A stretch of 43,098 nt of DNA. Source: an uncultured Collinsella sp. (GTDB lineage: Bacteria > Actinomycetota > Coriobacteriia > Coriobacteriales > Coriobacteriaceae). The translations under genes and the position numbers were made by a program. Under the pieces are notes generated by a model. The model worked only from the letters and a program-made list of their open reading frames with translations. It searched no databases and was not told the DNA's origin. The DNA lies in assembly GCA_958436995.1 (NCBI GenBank), contig CAUBMI010000009.1, positions 1 to 43,098 on the forward strand, read 5' to 3'. Positions 32,634-40,919 of this stretch are shown in pieces. The number at the start of each line of letters is the position of its first letter. Positions within the stretch are counted from its first letter, which is position 1.

Positions 32634-33416
32634 TTAACGGGCGCTGGACGTGCCGGCGCTCAGATGATTGATAAGACTTGCCTGGTAGGCGGCACCAAAG
32701 CCATTGTCGATATTGACGACCGAAACGCCGCTGGCGCAGGAGTTGAGCATGGCGAGCAGCGCGGCTACGCCACCAAAGCTCGCGCCGTACCCCACGCTGG
32801 TAGGAACGGCGATGACCGGACAGCTCACAAGACCGCCGACAACGCTCGCCAGGGCGCCCTCCATGCCGGCGATGGCGATGACCACCTGCGCCTGGGCAAG
32901 TTCCTCGGCATGAGCGAGCAGGCGGTGCAAGCCGGCGACACCCACGTCGTAGAGGCGATCGACCTCGTTGCCGTAGAACTCGGCCGTCAGTGCCGCCTCT
33001 TCGGCGACGGGCAGGTCGCTCGTGCCGGCGCAGGCGACGACGATGCGTCCGTTGCCGGTAGGGAAGGGCTTGCCGCCCACGAGGGCGAGCTGTGCGTCCG
33101 GGACATATCCCAGGTCGATGCCGTTGCCAAGAAGCTCAGCGGTGCGCGCGGCTTTTTCGGCATCCAGGCGCGTGACCAGGATGCGCTCCTGGCCGGCATC
33201 GCGCAGTGCTTCGATAATGGCGGCAATCTGATCGGCGGTTTTACCGGCCCCGTAGACAACCTCGCCGGCTCCCTGGCGCACCCCGCGCGAAAGATCGAGC
33301 TGCGCAAAGCCCAAATCGGCGGTCGGAGCCGTCTGGATGCGCGTGAGGGCGTCGGCAGGGGTGACTGCTCCGCCGGCAACATCGCTCAGCAATTGCTCAA
33401 GATCTCGCTTATCCAT
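32634..33416 (-). CDS. larB: Pyridinium-3,5-biscarboxylic acid mononucleotide synthase LarB
   Basis: The product has 260 residues from ATG 33416, preceded by AAGGGAAC. LarB carboxylates and hydrolyses nicotinic acid adenine dinucleotide, the first step of the lactate racemase cofactor pathway. The C-terminal two thirds resemble PurE-type carboxylases: VVACAGTSDLPVAEEAAL, YDVGVAGLHRLL, AIAGMEGALASVVGGLV and VPTSVGYGASFGGVAALLAM. The stop codon overlaps the larC ribosome site, so larB, larC and tetR form one unit. The sulphur-transfer protein LarE, needed for the next step, is not in this window. Confidence 0.95.
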   Translation of the reverse strand: MDKRDLEQLLSDVAGGAVTPADALTRIQTAPTADLGFAQLDLSRGVRQGAGEVVYGAGKTADQIAAIIEALRDAGQERILVTRLDAEKAARTAELLGNGIDLGYVPDAQLALVGGKPFPTGNGRIVVACAGTSDLPVAEEAALTAEFYGNEVDRLYDVGVAGLHRLLAHAEELAQAQVVIAIAGMEGALASVVGGLVSCPVIAVPTSVGYGASFGGVAALLAMLNSCASGVSVVNIDNGFGAAYQASLINHLSAGTSSAR

Positions 33417-33461
33417 ATATGTTCCCTTCGACGGCGCAAAGTCTAGCACTCAAAGGGTATA

Positions 33462-33493
33462 TTTCCGAACACTAAGACAAAATTGTTCGGAAA
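33462..33493 (-). promoter_or_regulatory. Inverted-repeat operator upstream of larB
   Basis: TTTCCGAACA (33462-33471) and TGTTCGGAAA (33484-33493) are a perfect 10-bp inverted repeat spaced by 12 nt, 46 nt upstream of the larB start. A minus-strand TATACC box lies directly beside it. The TetR-type protein encoded at the end of this operon is the likely ligand. No similar site is visible before larA. Confidence 0.65.
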
Positions 33494-33530
33494 CTATAGG
33501 ACAGACTGATTCAATTGTTAGACGGATCGA

Positions 33531-34166
33531 CTAGTCGCGCAGGATGATGTCCATGGCGAGCATCAGGTTGCGCTCGTCGATGGTAAACGGGGCCGCCTCG
33601 CGCGTCTTGGGCTTGGCGCAAAATGCGATGCCCGTGCCTGCGGCCTGGATCATGGGGATGTCATTTGCCCCGTCGCCAATAGCGACCGTATGGGCCATGT
33701 CGACGCCGCACTCAACTGCCCAGTCCAGCAGCTGGATGAGCTTGGACTCCTTGGTCACGATGTCTGCCGCCAGCTTACCCGTGAGCTTGCCGTCCACGAC
33801 CTCCAGGCGGTTAGCCAGGCAAAAATCGATGCCCGCGGCGGTCACGATCTTATCGGCGACCTCGTGAAAGCCGCCGCTTACCACGCCGACCTTCCAGCCC
33901 TTGCTGTGCGCTGAGCGCACAAGCTCCAACGCGCCGGGGGTAAATGTCACGCGCTCAAAGGTGCGCTCGAACACGCTCTCGTCCAGGCCGGCGAGCAGCC
34001 CCACGCGCTCCTCGAGCGCCTGCTTAAAGTCAAGCTCGCCGCGCATGGCGCGTTCGGTGATCTGTGCCACCTGCTCGCCCACGCCGGCCTCTTCGCCCAA
34101 CAGGTCGATGACCTCCTGGTTGATGAGCGTGGAGTCGATATCCATAACGATGAGGCGTGCAGTCAT
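33531..34166 (-). CDS. serB: Phosphoserine phosphatase (HAD family)
   Basis: The product has 211 residues from ATG 34166, preceded by GGAAAGG. It hydrolyses phosphoserine to serine, the last step of serine synthesis. HAD motifs are MDIDSTLINQE (nucleophile D9, acid/base D11), VGVVSGGF, a lysine in TKESK and GDGANDIPMI for the metal site. The cap-region stretch LDFKQALEERVGLLAGL is typical of SerB. The protein lacks the N-terminal ACT domain of mycobacterial forms. It is divergent from aspS and separated from larB by the operator region. Confidence 0.94.
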   Translation of the reverse strand: MTARLIVMDIDSTLINQEVIDLLGEEAGVGEQVAQITERAMRGELDFKQALEERVGLLAGLDESVFERTFERVTFTPGALELVRSAHSKGWKVGVVSGGFHEVADKIVTAAGIDFCLANRLEVVDGKLTGKLAADIVTKESKLIQLLDWAVECGVDMAHTVAIGDGANDIPMIQAAGTGIAFCAKPKTREAAPFTIDERNLMLAMDIILRD

Positions 34167-34351
34167 GGCGGGCCTTTCCGAGTGCTGTTTTATTGGGGCA
34201 TATTGTCGCACGTGACGAGTGCGGGCGGGTGCCGCGGCGTGTCAATTGTTTCGTCTCCGTCAAGTCTTTGGGCAGGAGCTACTTTTCCGCGGCACATCGA
34301 CACAGGTGCGATAAGATAGAACGCCATGTCTGGCTGCGCGGTTTACGCAGG

Positions 34352-34395
34352 CCGGGCAAATCTGTACGACGCCGCCCGGAACGACACGGGGCGGC
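34352..34395 (+). promoter_or_regulatory. aspS leader with alternative hairpins
   Basis: CCGGGC (34352-34357) can pair with GCCCGG (34374-34379), or GCCGCCC (34371-34377) with GGGCGGC (34389-34395). The two are mutually exclusive. They lie between a possible -10 box TAAGAT (34312-34317) and the AAAGGAGGA ribosome site. No T-box signature is seen. Confidence 0.4.
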
Positions 34396-34422
34396 ACAGA
34401 TCCATAAAGGAGGATCACTGGT

Positions 34423-36210
34423 ATGAGCCAGACCCGTCCCATCGACGAGCATTCCATGCACACCCGTACCTGCGGCGAGCTTCGCCGCGAGAACGTGGGC
34501 GAAGAGGTCACCCTCACCGGTTGGGTGAGCCGTCGCCGCGACCACGGCGGCCTTATCTTCTGCGACCTTCGCGACCGTGAGGGCATCACGCAGCTCACCT
34601 TCGACCCCGAGCACTCCGACGGCGATGCCTTTAAGATCGCCGAGACCATGCGTCCCGAGTGGCCCATCAAGATTCACGGCGTCGTGCGCGCCCGTGGCGA
34701 GGAGACCACCAACACCAAGCTCGCGACCGGCGAGATCGAGGTCCTCACCGACCACGCCGAGGTGCTCAACACATCCGTCACCCCGCCGTTCCAGATTGAG
34801 GACGGCATCGAGACCAGCGAGGACACCCGTCTGCGCTATCGCTATCTGGACCTTCGTCGTCCCGAGATGATGGCCAACCTCAAGCTGCGCTCCGACTTTA
34901 CCTTTGCCATTCGCGAGGCGCTGCACAACCGTGAGTTCATGGAGGTCGAGACGCCCTCCCTGTTTAAGTCCACGCCCGAGGGCGCTCGCGACTTCATCGT
35001 TCCCAGCCGTATTCAGCCGGGCAACTTCTACGCCCTGCCGCAGTCCCCGCAGCTCCTGAAGCAGCTGCTTATGGTCGGTGGCGTCGAGCGCTACTATCAG
35101 GTTGCCAAGTGCTTCCGCGACGAGGACCTGCGTGCCGACCGTCAGCCCGAGTTCACCCAGGTCGATATCGAGATGTCCTTCGTGGACCAGAACGACGTTA
35201 TGAGCGCGCTCGAAGAGGTCCTGGCCGACGCCTTCGGCCGCATGGGTGTCGAGATGCCCACGCCGCTGCGTCGCATGGACTACTGGGAGGCCATGGACAC
35301 CTATGGCTCCGACAAGCCCGATACTCGCTACGGCATGCACCTGGTCGACCTGACCGACATCTTTGCCAACTCCAAGTTCAAGGTCTTCGCGACCGCCGCA
35401 AACGAGGAGGGCTCTGTCGTCAAGGCCATCAACGCCAAGGGCGCCGGTGCCTGGGCACGTGCCAAGATCGATAAGCTCGCCGGCGTGGCCTCCACGTTTG
35501 GCGCCAAGGGCCTGGCCTGGATCGCTTTCCGCGAGGATGGCTCCATCAACAGCCCCATCGTCAAGTTCTTCTCGGACGAGGAGATGGCTGCTCTGCGCGA
35601 GCGCATGGACGTCGAGCCCGGCGACCTTGTGATGTTTGCCGCCGGCCCGCGCCTGCTCTCCGACGAGATCCTGGGCGGCATGCGTTCCCACATGGCTAAC
35701 GCGCTCGAGATCAAGCGCGAGGGCCACGACTTCCTGTGGGTCGTCAACTTCCCGCTGTTCCACTGGGACGAGGATCGCAAGGCCTATGCTGCCGAGCACC
35801 AGCCCTTTACCCTGCCGACCGAGACCGACATCGCCAAGATCGAGGCCGACCCGCTGGCAGCCGGTTCCTGCACCTACGACTTTGTCATGGACGGCTTTGA
35901 GGCCGGCGGCGGCGGTATGCGTATCCACAACGCCGAGATGCAGATGTCCATGCTCAAGCTCCTGGGCTTTACCGAGGAGCGCGCCGAGTCGCAGTTCGGC
36001 TTCCTCATGGAGGCTCTCAAGTTTGGTGCGCCCCCGATGGGCGGCTTCGCCCTGGGCCTGGACCGCGTGTGCATGCTGCTCACCGGCTCCGACTCCATCC
36101 GCGACGTCATGGCGTTCCCCAAGACGGCCAGCGGCTCCGACCTCATGTCGGGCGCCCCGAGTGCCGTTTCCGGCGCCCAGCTCAAGGACGTCAGCCTGCG
36201 CCTGATGTAG
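34423..36210 (+). CDS. aspS: Aspartyl-tRNA synthetase (bacterial type)
   Basis: The product has 595 residues with AAAGGAGGATC before the ATG. The N-terminal anticodon-binding OB fold contains HTRTCGELRRE and GWVSRRRDHGGLIFCDLRDR. The class II core has FMEVETPSLFKSTPEGARDF, LPQSPQLLKQLLMVGG, motif 2 (FRDEDLRADRQPEFTQVDIE) and motif 3 (GFALGLDRVCMLLTG). The bacterial GAD insertion domain lies between motifs 2 and 3, at about residues 290-420. It is complete and of normal length. Whether it also charges tRNA-Asn cannot be decided here. Confidence 0.97.
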   Translation: MSQTRPIDEHSMHTRTCGELRRENVGEEVTLTGWVSRRRDHGGLIFCDLRDREGITQLTFDPEHSDGDAFKIAETMRPEWPIKIHGVVRARGEETTNTKLATGEIEVLTDHAEVLNTSVTPPFQIEDGIETSEDTRLRYRYLDLRRPEMMANLKLRSDFTFAIREALHNREFMEVETPSLFKSTPEGARDFIVPSRIQPGNFYALPQSPQLLKQLLMVGGVERYYQVAKCFRDEDLRADRQPEFTQVDIEMSFVDQNDVMSALEEVLADAFGRMGVEMPTPLRRMDYWEAMDTYGSDKPDTRYGMHLVDLTDIFANSKFKVFATAANEEGSVVKAINAKGAGAWARAKIDKLAGVASTFGAKGLAWIAFREDGSINSPIVKFFSDEEMAALRERMDVEPGDLVMFAAGPRLLSDEILGGMRSHMANALEIKREGHDFLWVVNFPLFHWDEDRKAYAAEHQPFTLPTETDIAKIEADPLAAGSCTYDFVMDGFEAGGGGMRIHNAEMQMSMLKLLGFTEERAESQFGFLMEALKFGAPPMGGFALGLDRVCMLLTGSDSIRDVMAFPKTASGSDLMSGAPSAVSGAQLKDVSLRLM

Positions 36211-36233
36211 GCGAGCGGCTACCTATTGCCCGT

Positions 36234-36268
36234 AACGAGGGAAGGACACGTGCCTTCCCTCGTTTTTT
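36234..36268 (+). terminator. Terminator of aspS
   Basis: AACGAGGGAAGG (36234-36245) pairs perfectly with CCTTCCCTCGTT (36253-36264), followed by a run of T. Confidence 0.95.
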
Positions 36269-36297
36269 ATACGTCGAGATTGTGAGGGCATGGGATG

Positions 36298-36510
36298 ACC
36301 GGGCGTTGCGGAAAGTGCGTCCCGGAATCTGCGTCCAGAACGGGTCGCGCTTTCCCAAAGGGGGTCCTCTGGGAAAGCGCGACCCAGAATTCGGCAAAAT
36401 AATGGGACACAGTTTCCGCTTGAGCGGTCTAACGGAAACTGTGCCCCAGAATGAGCGCTCAAAACGGGGCAGGCTTTCCGCAACAACTGTCTGGCGAAAA
36501 GCCCGGCCCA
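36298..36510. repeat. Array of related GGG-TTTCC hairpins
   Basis: Three successive hairpins share a pattern: GGGTCGCGCTTTCCCA with its perfect complement (36342-36357 with 36370-36385); GGGACACAGTTTCCG with CGGAAACTGTGCCCC (36404-36418 with 36433-36447, one mismatch); and GGGGCAGGCTTTCCGC with GCGAAAAGCCCGGCCC (36466-36481 with 36494-36509, imperfect). A right-arm-like remnant, GCGGAAAGTGCGTCCC, precedes them. CAGAAT follows the arms of the first two. No gene is present from 36211 to 36515. Confidence 0.75.
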
Positions 36511-36515
36511 GTTTC

Positions 36516-37532
36516 CTACAGCGAGTCTCTCTGAACGAGCTGCATGTGCATCACGGAGGTGGTGGGCTCGGCGCCCTTGATCATGTCGAGCGCAATGTTG
36601 GCGGCCATGTGGCCTTCTTCGCGCAGGGGCTGGCGGACGGTCGTGAGTGCGGGGACGCAGCGCGCCGCAATCTCGTGATCGTCGAAGCCGACGACAGAAA
36701 CGTCCGCCGGAACGGATAGGCCTGCCTCGTTGAGTGCGGTGATGACGCCAGCCGCGATACGGTCCGATCCGCAGAGCACGCCATCGAAAGCAATCTCGCG
36801 CGCGAGGATCTGGTGCATGGCCTGATAGCCGTCTCCGCTGTTCCAGCCGGTATAGATAACGTTTGCGTCTGGGAGGTCTTCGCCCAAGACGGCGCGGTAG
36901 CCGCGCAGGCGGTCGACAACAGCGGGGTTGTCTTGCGGTCCCAACACGGCGACGATATCTTTGCGCCCGCGCTCCTTCATGGCGAGTGCCGCAAAGCGTC
37001 CGCCCTCTTCGTCGTCAGAGTAGACCGTCGAGAACACATCGCGATAGGGGTGACCCTCGAGCTGGCCGCACAACACGGTGGGCACGCCCAGCTCGCGCAG
37101 TACCTCGAGCAGTTCGCTGCCCTTGTAGGGGGAGACGTTGATTACGGCGTCGAACGAGCGGCGCTCAAAGTGCTCGCGTGCGCGGTTGCGCTCATGCGTA
37201 GAAGACGCCTGCAAGATAACGGGCAGATAGGATGACTCCGACAGTTCTTCGGTAATGCCGCTCAAAAACTCGCTATAGGTGGGGTCGCTGAAGAGTTCAC
37301 TCAGGGGCTCGGTCACGAGCACGGCGATGATTTCCGTGCGTCCGACAGCGAGCGCTCGGCCACGAGCGTTGGGGACAAAATTGACTTCCTTGGCCGCTGC
37401 GCGGACGCGCTTTTTGGTTTCCTCGCTAATGCGGGGCGAATCGTTGAGGGCGCGCGATGCCGTGGAGCGCGACACGCCGGCAGCTGCGGCAACCTCGGCA
37501 AGCGTAGGTGCGGTGCGAACTGGTTGGGTCAT
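36516..37532 (-). CDS. LacI family transcriptional regulator of the ebg genes
   Basis: The product has 338 residues; CCAGGAG precedes the ATG. The N-terminal helix-turn-helix (PTLAEVAAAAGVSRSTASRA, then LNDSPRISEETKKRV) and hinge are followed by a periplasmic-binding-protein-like sugar domain (ELFSDPTYSEFLSGITEEL, FDGVLCGSDRIAAGVITAL and VSVVGFDDHEIA). It is divergent from ebgA. Three copies of a CAACCGGTTG palindrome before ebgA are its likely operators. An inducer such as lactose or allolactose is plausible but not shown. Confidence 0.93.
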   Translation of the reverse strand: MTQPVRTAPTLAEVAAAAGVSRSTASRALNDSPRISEETKKRVRAAAKEVNFVPNARGRALAVGRTEIIAVLVTEPLSELFSDPTYSEFLSGITEELSESSYLPVILQASSTHERNRAREHFERRSFDAVINVSPYKGSELLEVLRELGVPTVLCGQLEGHPYRDVFSTVYSDDEEGGRFAALAMKERGRKDIVAVLGPQDNPAVVDRLRGYRAVLGEDLPDANVIYTGWNSGDGYQAMHQILAREIAFDGVLCGSDRIAAGVITALNEAGLSVPADVSVVGFDDHEIAARCVPALTTVRQPLREEGHMAANIALDMIKGAEPTTSVMHMQLVQRDSL

Positions 37533-37774
37533 GGCGTCTCCTGGAAAATGCGGTCGATGTTGTCACTGATACGGGCTGGTGCGGATACAGCTTACTATAG
37601 TGCGCCTGAACAGCGTTCATGATATCCGGCCACTGGTGGCATTTCACGTTCAAGCTGCTGTTGAACATGGCTTGCACGGGTGGGGCATAGATGGGCGCGG
37701 CCGTTGTCAGCCGCCTGGGAATGCTATTTTGCGCTGAGTTTCGATACTCAGGGTGACATAAGTGTCGTGGTTGT
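37533..37774. other. Intergenic region upstream of the lacI-type gene
   Basis: No gene is seen. A minus-strand TATAGT box lies near 37595-37600. Two small inverted repeats, TGAAC/GTTCA (37607-37619) and GTTCAA/TTGAAC (37648-37666), may be sites of another regulator. The CAACCGGTTG operators begin at 37775. Confidence 0.4.
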
Positions 37775-37875
37775 ACAACCGGTTGCACCGTTAACCCGAC
37801 CAAATCGACCGTTCAGCGGACAACCGGTTGCACAGTTTTTTGCATCGCCCGTAAGATAAGGACAACCGGTTGCAC
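37775..37875 (+). promoter_or_regulatory. ebgA promoter with three identical operators
   Basis: ACAACCGGTTGCAC occurs at 37775-37788, 37820-37833 and 37862-37875, with start-to-start spacing of 45 and 42 bp, about four helical turns each. TTGCAC inside the second copy (37828-37833) and TAAGAT (37852-37857) form a promoter with an 18-nt spacer, so one operator covers the -35 element and another covers the transcription start. Confidence 0.85.
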
Positions 37876-37907
37876 AAGAATCACTAAGATGACGAAGGAG
37901 CATCACC

Positions 37908-40900
37908 ATGGACGCCATTAACGATTGGGAAAACCAGGCGCTCACCCACAGGAACCGCCTGGCACCCCATGCGTACTTTATGGGTTACGAGACCGCCGAT
38001 CTCGCTGCAACGTACAGCCGCGAGCTGTCGCGCGGGTTTGTCCAGCTGTCCGGCTCGTGGCAGTTCCGCCTTTTTGAGGGCCCCGCTGCCGTCTCCAATG
38101 AGAACCTCTCCACGTATAAGCCCGAGTGGGATCACGTGGAGGTTCCACACCTGTGGCAGGTAGATGGCTATGGCAATCTTGCCTATACCGACGAGGGCTT
38201 CCCGTTCCCGGTGGATCAGCCGTTTGTTCCCTCCGATGACCCCACGGGCGTTTACCAGCGCATCGTCAACCTTCCCGCCGTTCACGCCGGCGCTCGCGAG
38301 ATTATTCGCTTCGACGGCATCGAGAGCTATGGCGAGCTGTACGTCAACGGCCAGTTTATCGGTATGACCAAGGGTTCGCGCCTGTCCGCTGAGTTCGACG
38401 TGACCGACGCGCTCGTCGAGGGCGATAACCTGTTTGCGGTCAAGGTCCTGCAGTACAGCGATGGCAGCTATATCGAAGATCAGGACATGTGGTGGGCCTC
38501 GGGCATCTTCCGCGATGTGTACCTTATGCAGCGTCCCGCAGCGCACCTGGTCGACTTTAGGTTCTGCACGCACCGCGAGGGCGATACCGCTCTGATCACG
38601 CTCGATACGATGGCCGAGGGCGCTACCCGCGTCGTGTATACGCTCAGCGATGGCCAGAATGTGGTCGCTACGGGCGAGTGCGTCGACGGCCATGCCGAGT
38701 GCAGCGTGACCGATGCCCACTTCTGGAATCCCGAGGACCCCTTCCTCTATGACCTTACGTTTGAGGTCTACGACGGTGACGAGGTCAGCGAGTTCGTTCC
38801 GCATCGCCAGGGTCTTGCCGAGGTGACGGTCGAGGGCAATCATATCTACCTCAACGGCACCTACTTTAAGATGCATGGCGTCAACCGCCACGATCACGAC
38901 GATCACAAGGGCCGCGCCGTGGGCCTCGATCGCATGCGCCGCGACCTGGAGCTCATGAAGCGGCACAACATCAACGCGGTGCGCACCTCTCACTATGCCA
39001 ATGACCCGCGCTTCTACGAGCTGTGTGATGAGTATGGCATCATGCTGGTCGCCGAGACCGATATGGAGAGTCACGGCTTCGAGAATATCGGCAATATCGC
39101 CCTGGTCACCGACGACCCGGCATGGGAGCCGGCCTACGTCGACCGCATTGAGCGCCTGGTGATGCAGGAGCGCAACCACGCCTGCATCATTATGTGGTCG
39201 ATGGGCAACGAGAGCGGCTATGGCTGCAACATCCGCGCGATGTACGCCAAGGCTCACGAGCTCGATGATCGTCCGGTCCATTATGAGGAGGACCGCAACG
39301 CCGATACCGTCGACGTTATCTCCACGATGTACTCCCGTGTTTCGCAGATGAACGACTTTGGCGAGCACCCATTCCCCAAGCCGCGCATCAACTGTGAGTA
39401 CGGTCACTCCATGGGCAATGGTCCCGGAGGCCTGTCCGAGTACCAGGAGGTCTTCGATCGTTGGGATTGCATCCAGGGCCAGTTCATTTGGGAATGGTGC
39501 GACCACGGTTTGGCTGCTGTGACCGAGGACGGCGTTGCCTACGATATGTATGGTGGCGACAACGGCGATTACCCCAACAACAGCAACTTCTGCATCGATG
39601 GCATGGTGTTCCCCTGGCAGCAGCCGAGTCCGGGCCTTACCGAGTACGGCCAGGTTATCTGCCCGGTCCGCATGGCTTATGACGCCGAGGCAGGCGAGCT
39701 GACCGTCACCAACAAGCGTTGGTTCACCACCCTCGAGGATGTCTGCCTGTCGGCCGAGACCCTGGTGGACGGCGACGTGGTCTGCCGCAAGACGCTCATG
39801 CCCGGCGCGGTTGCCCCCGGCGAGTCCGTCCAGCTGCCACTGGTGATTCGCGAGGCCGCAGTGGGCGAGACCCTGCTGACCGTGCGCGCCTACACCATGG
39901 CCGCTCACGTCTGGTGCGAGCCGATGTTCCAGCTGGGCGCTAGCCAGTTTGCCATCGCAAACCATCCGGCGCCGGCCATCGTGGCCCCCGCTCGTCCTGA
40001 GCTTACGGTTGAGGAGACCGAGCAGGAGATCCGCATCCACTCCCTCAACGGCGAGCTGACCTTCAGCAAAGTCAACGGTACCGTGAGCGAGTGGAAGGCA
40101 TCCGGCCGCGACGTCATGGCCTCTGGTCCCCAGGTTGGTTTTTGGCATCCGCTCGTCGATAACCATGCCCAGGAGTATGACTCACTGTGGAAGGACAACT
40201 TCATCGATGTGATGCAGACGTCTACCCGCAAGGTTTCTTGGAAGCAGGATGGCAATGCGGTCGTCGTTACCGTGAGCCAGCGTATCGCTCCTCCCGTCCG
40301 CGCGTTCGGCATGCGCGTCGAGCTCGTCTACACCGTGCTTCCGAGCGGTCGCGTCGACCTCAAGGTTTCCGGCGAGCCCTACGGCGATTACTCGGATATC
40401 ATCCCGCGCATCGGCATCTCCTTCGAGGTCCCCGGTTGCGATCGTGCCGTCGAGTGGTATGGCCACGGCCCGGGCGAGAACTATCCGGACTCGCTGCGCG
40501 CCAACCCGGTCGGTCATTACCGCACTACGGTCGACGACATGTTCACGCCCTACGTTATGCCTCAGGATTGTGCTAACCGCGAGGGCACCCGTTGGGTCGC
40601 CCTGCGCTCTAGCCACGGTGACGGTCTGGTCGTGACGCGTCCGAGCGACGCCGCCTCCAACCCGTTCTCGTTCTCGGCATGGCCCTATAGCTGCGAGGCT
40701 ATAGATAACGCCAAGCACGTCTACGACCTTGTCAAGGGCGACACGGTTACGGTCAATATCAACGACCAGCTGCTCGGCCTTGGTTCGAACTCTTGGGGTT
40801 CCGAGGTGCTCGATTCCTACCGCACCCGTTTTGAGAGCTTCAGCTTTGAGGTGTCCCTGCGACCGCTGACGTCTGCCGATCTGGCTCAGGCGCTGGCACC

Positions 40901-40916
40901 CATTAAGGAGGCATAA
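37908..40916 (+). CDS. ebgA: Beta-galactosidase, Ebg type (GH2), large subunit
   Basis: The product has 1002 residues, close to the 1030 of E. coli EbgA, which it resembles from end to end (NRLAPHAYFMGYET near the start, QLLGLGSNSWGSEVLDSYR near the end). It hydrolyses beta-galactosides. The GH2 sandwich and immunoglobulin-like domains come first, then the barrel with acid/base E435 (WSMGNESGYGCN) and nucleophile E497 (CEYGHSMGNGPGG), then the bgal small-chain domain. There is no signal peptide, so it acts in the cytoplasm. AGGAG precedes the ATG. The gene for its small subunit follows after 3 nt. No lactose permease gene is present in the window. Confidence 0.95.
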   Translation: MDAINDWENQALTHRNRLAPHAYFMGYETADLAATYSRELSRGFVQLSGSWQFRLFEGPAAVSNENLSTYKPEWDHVEVPHLWQVDGYGNLAYTDEGFPFPVDQPFVPSDDPTGVYQRIVNLPAVHAGAREIIRFDGIESYGELYVNGQFIGMTKGSRLSAEFDVTDALVEGDNLFAVKVLQYSDGSYIEDQDMWWASGIFRDVYLMQRPAAHLVDFRFCTHREGDTALITLDTMAEGATRVVYTLSDGQNVVATGECVDGHAECSVTDAHFWNPEDPFLYDLTFEVYDGDEVSEFVPHRQGLAEVTVEGNHIYLNGTYFKMHGVNRHDHDDHKGRAVGLDRMRRDLELMKRHNINAVRTSHYANDPRFYELCDEYGIMLVAETDMESHGFENIGNIALVTDDPAWEPAYVDRIERLVMQERNHACIIMWSMGNESGYGCNIRAMYAKAHELDDRPVHYEEDRNADTVDVISTMYSRVSQMNDFGEHPFPKPRINCEYGHSMGNGPGGLSEYQEVFDRWDCIQGQFIWEWCDHGLAAVTEDGVAYDMYGGDNGDYPNNSNFCIDGMVFPWQQPSPGLTEYGQVICPVRMAYDAEAGELTVTNKRWFTTLEDVCLSAETLVDGDVVCRKTLMPGAVAPGESVQLPLVIREAAVGETLLTVRAYTMAAHVWCEPMFQLGASQFAIANHPAPAIVAPARPELTVEETEQEIRIHSLNGELTFSKVNGTVSEWKASGRDVMASGPQVGFWHPLVDNHAQEYDSLWKDNFIDVMQTSTRKVSWKQDGNAVVVTVSQRIAPPVRAFGMRVELVYTVLPSGRVDLKVSGEPYGDYSDIIPRIGISFEVPGCDRAVEWYGHGPGENYPDSLRANPVGHYRTTVDDMFTPYVMPQDCANREGTRWVALRSSHGDGLVVTRPSDAASNPFSFSAWPYSCEAIDNAKHVYDLVKGDTVTVNINDQLLGLGSNSWGSEVLDSYRTRFESFSFEVSLRPLTSADLAQALAPIKEA

Positions 40917-40919
40917 GTC

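Noticed and set aside
34321..34422. T-box riboswitch before aspS
   Set aside because: No specifier loop with GAC, no AG-bulge structure and no TGGN antiterminator bulge could be found.
36298..36510. CRISPR array
   Set aside because: The repeated units are palindromic hairpins of changing sequence with no constant repeat and no spacers, and no cas gene is present.
37884..40166. 760-residue open frame opposite ebgA
   Set aside because: It is antisense to strongly conserved GH2 sequence and has no credible start or domain.
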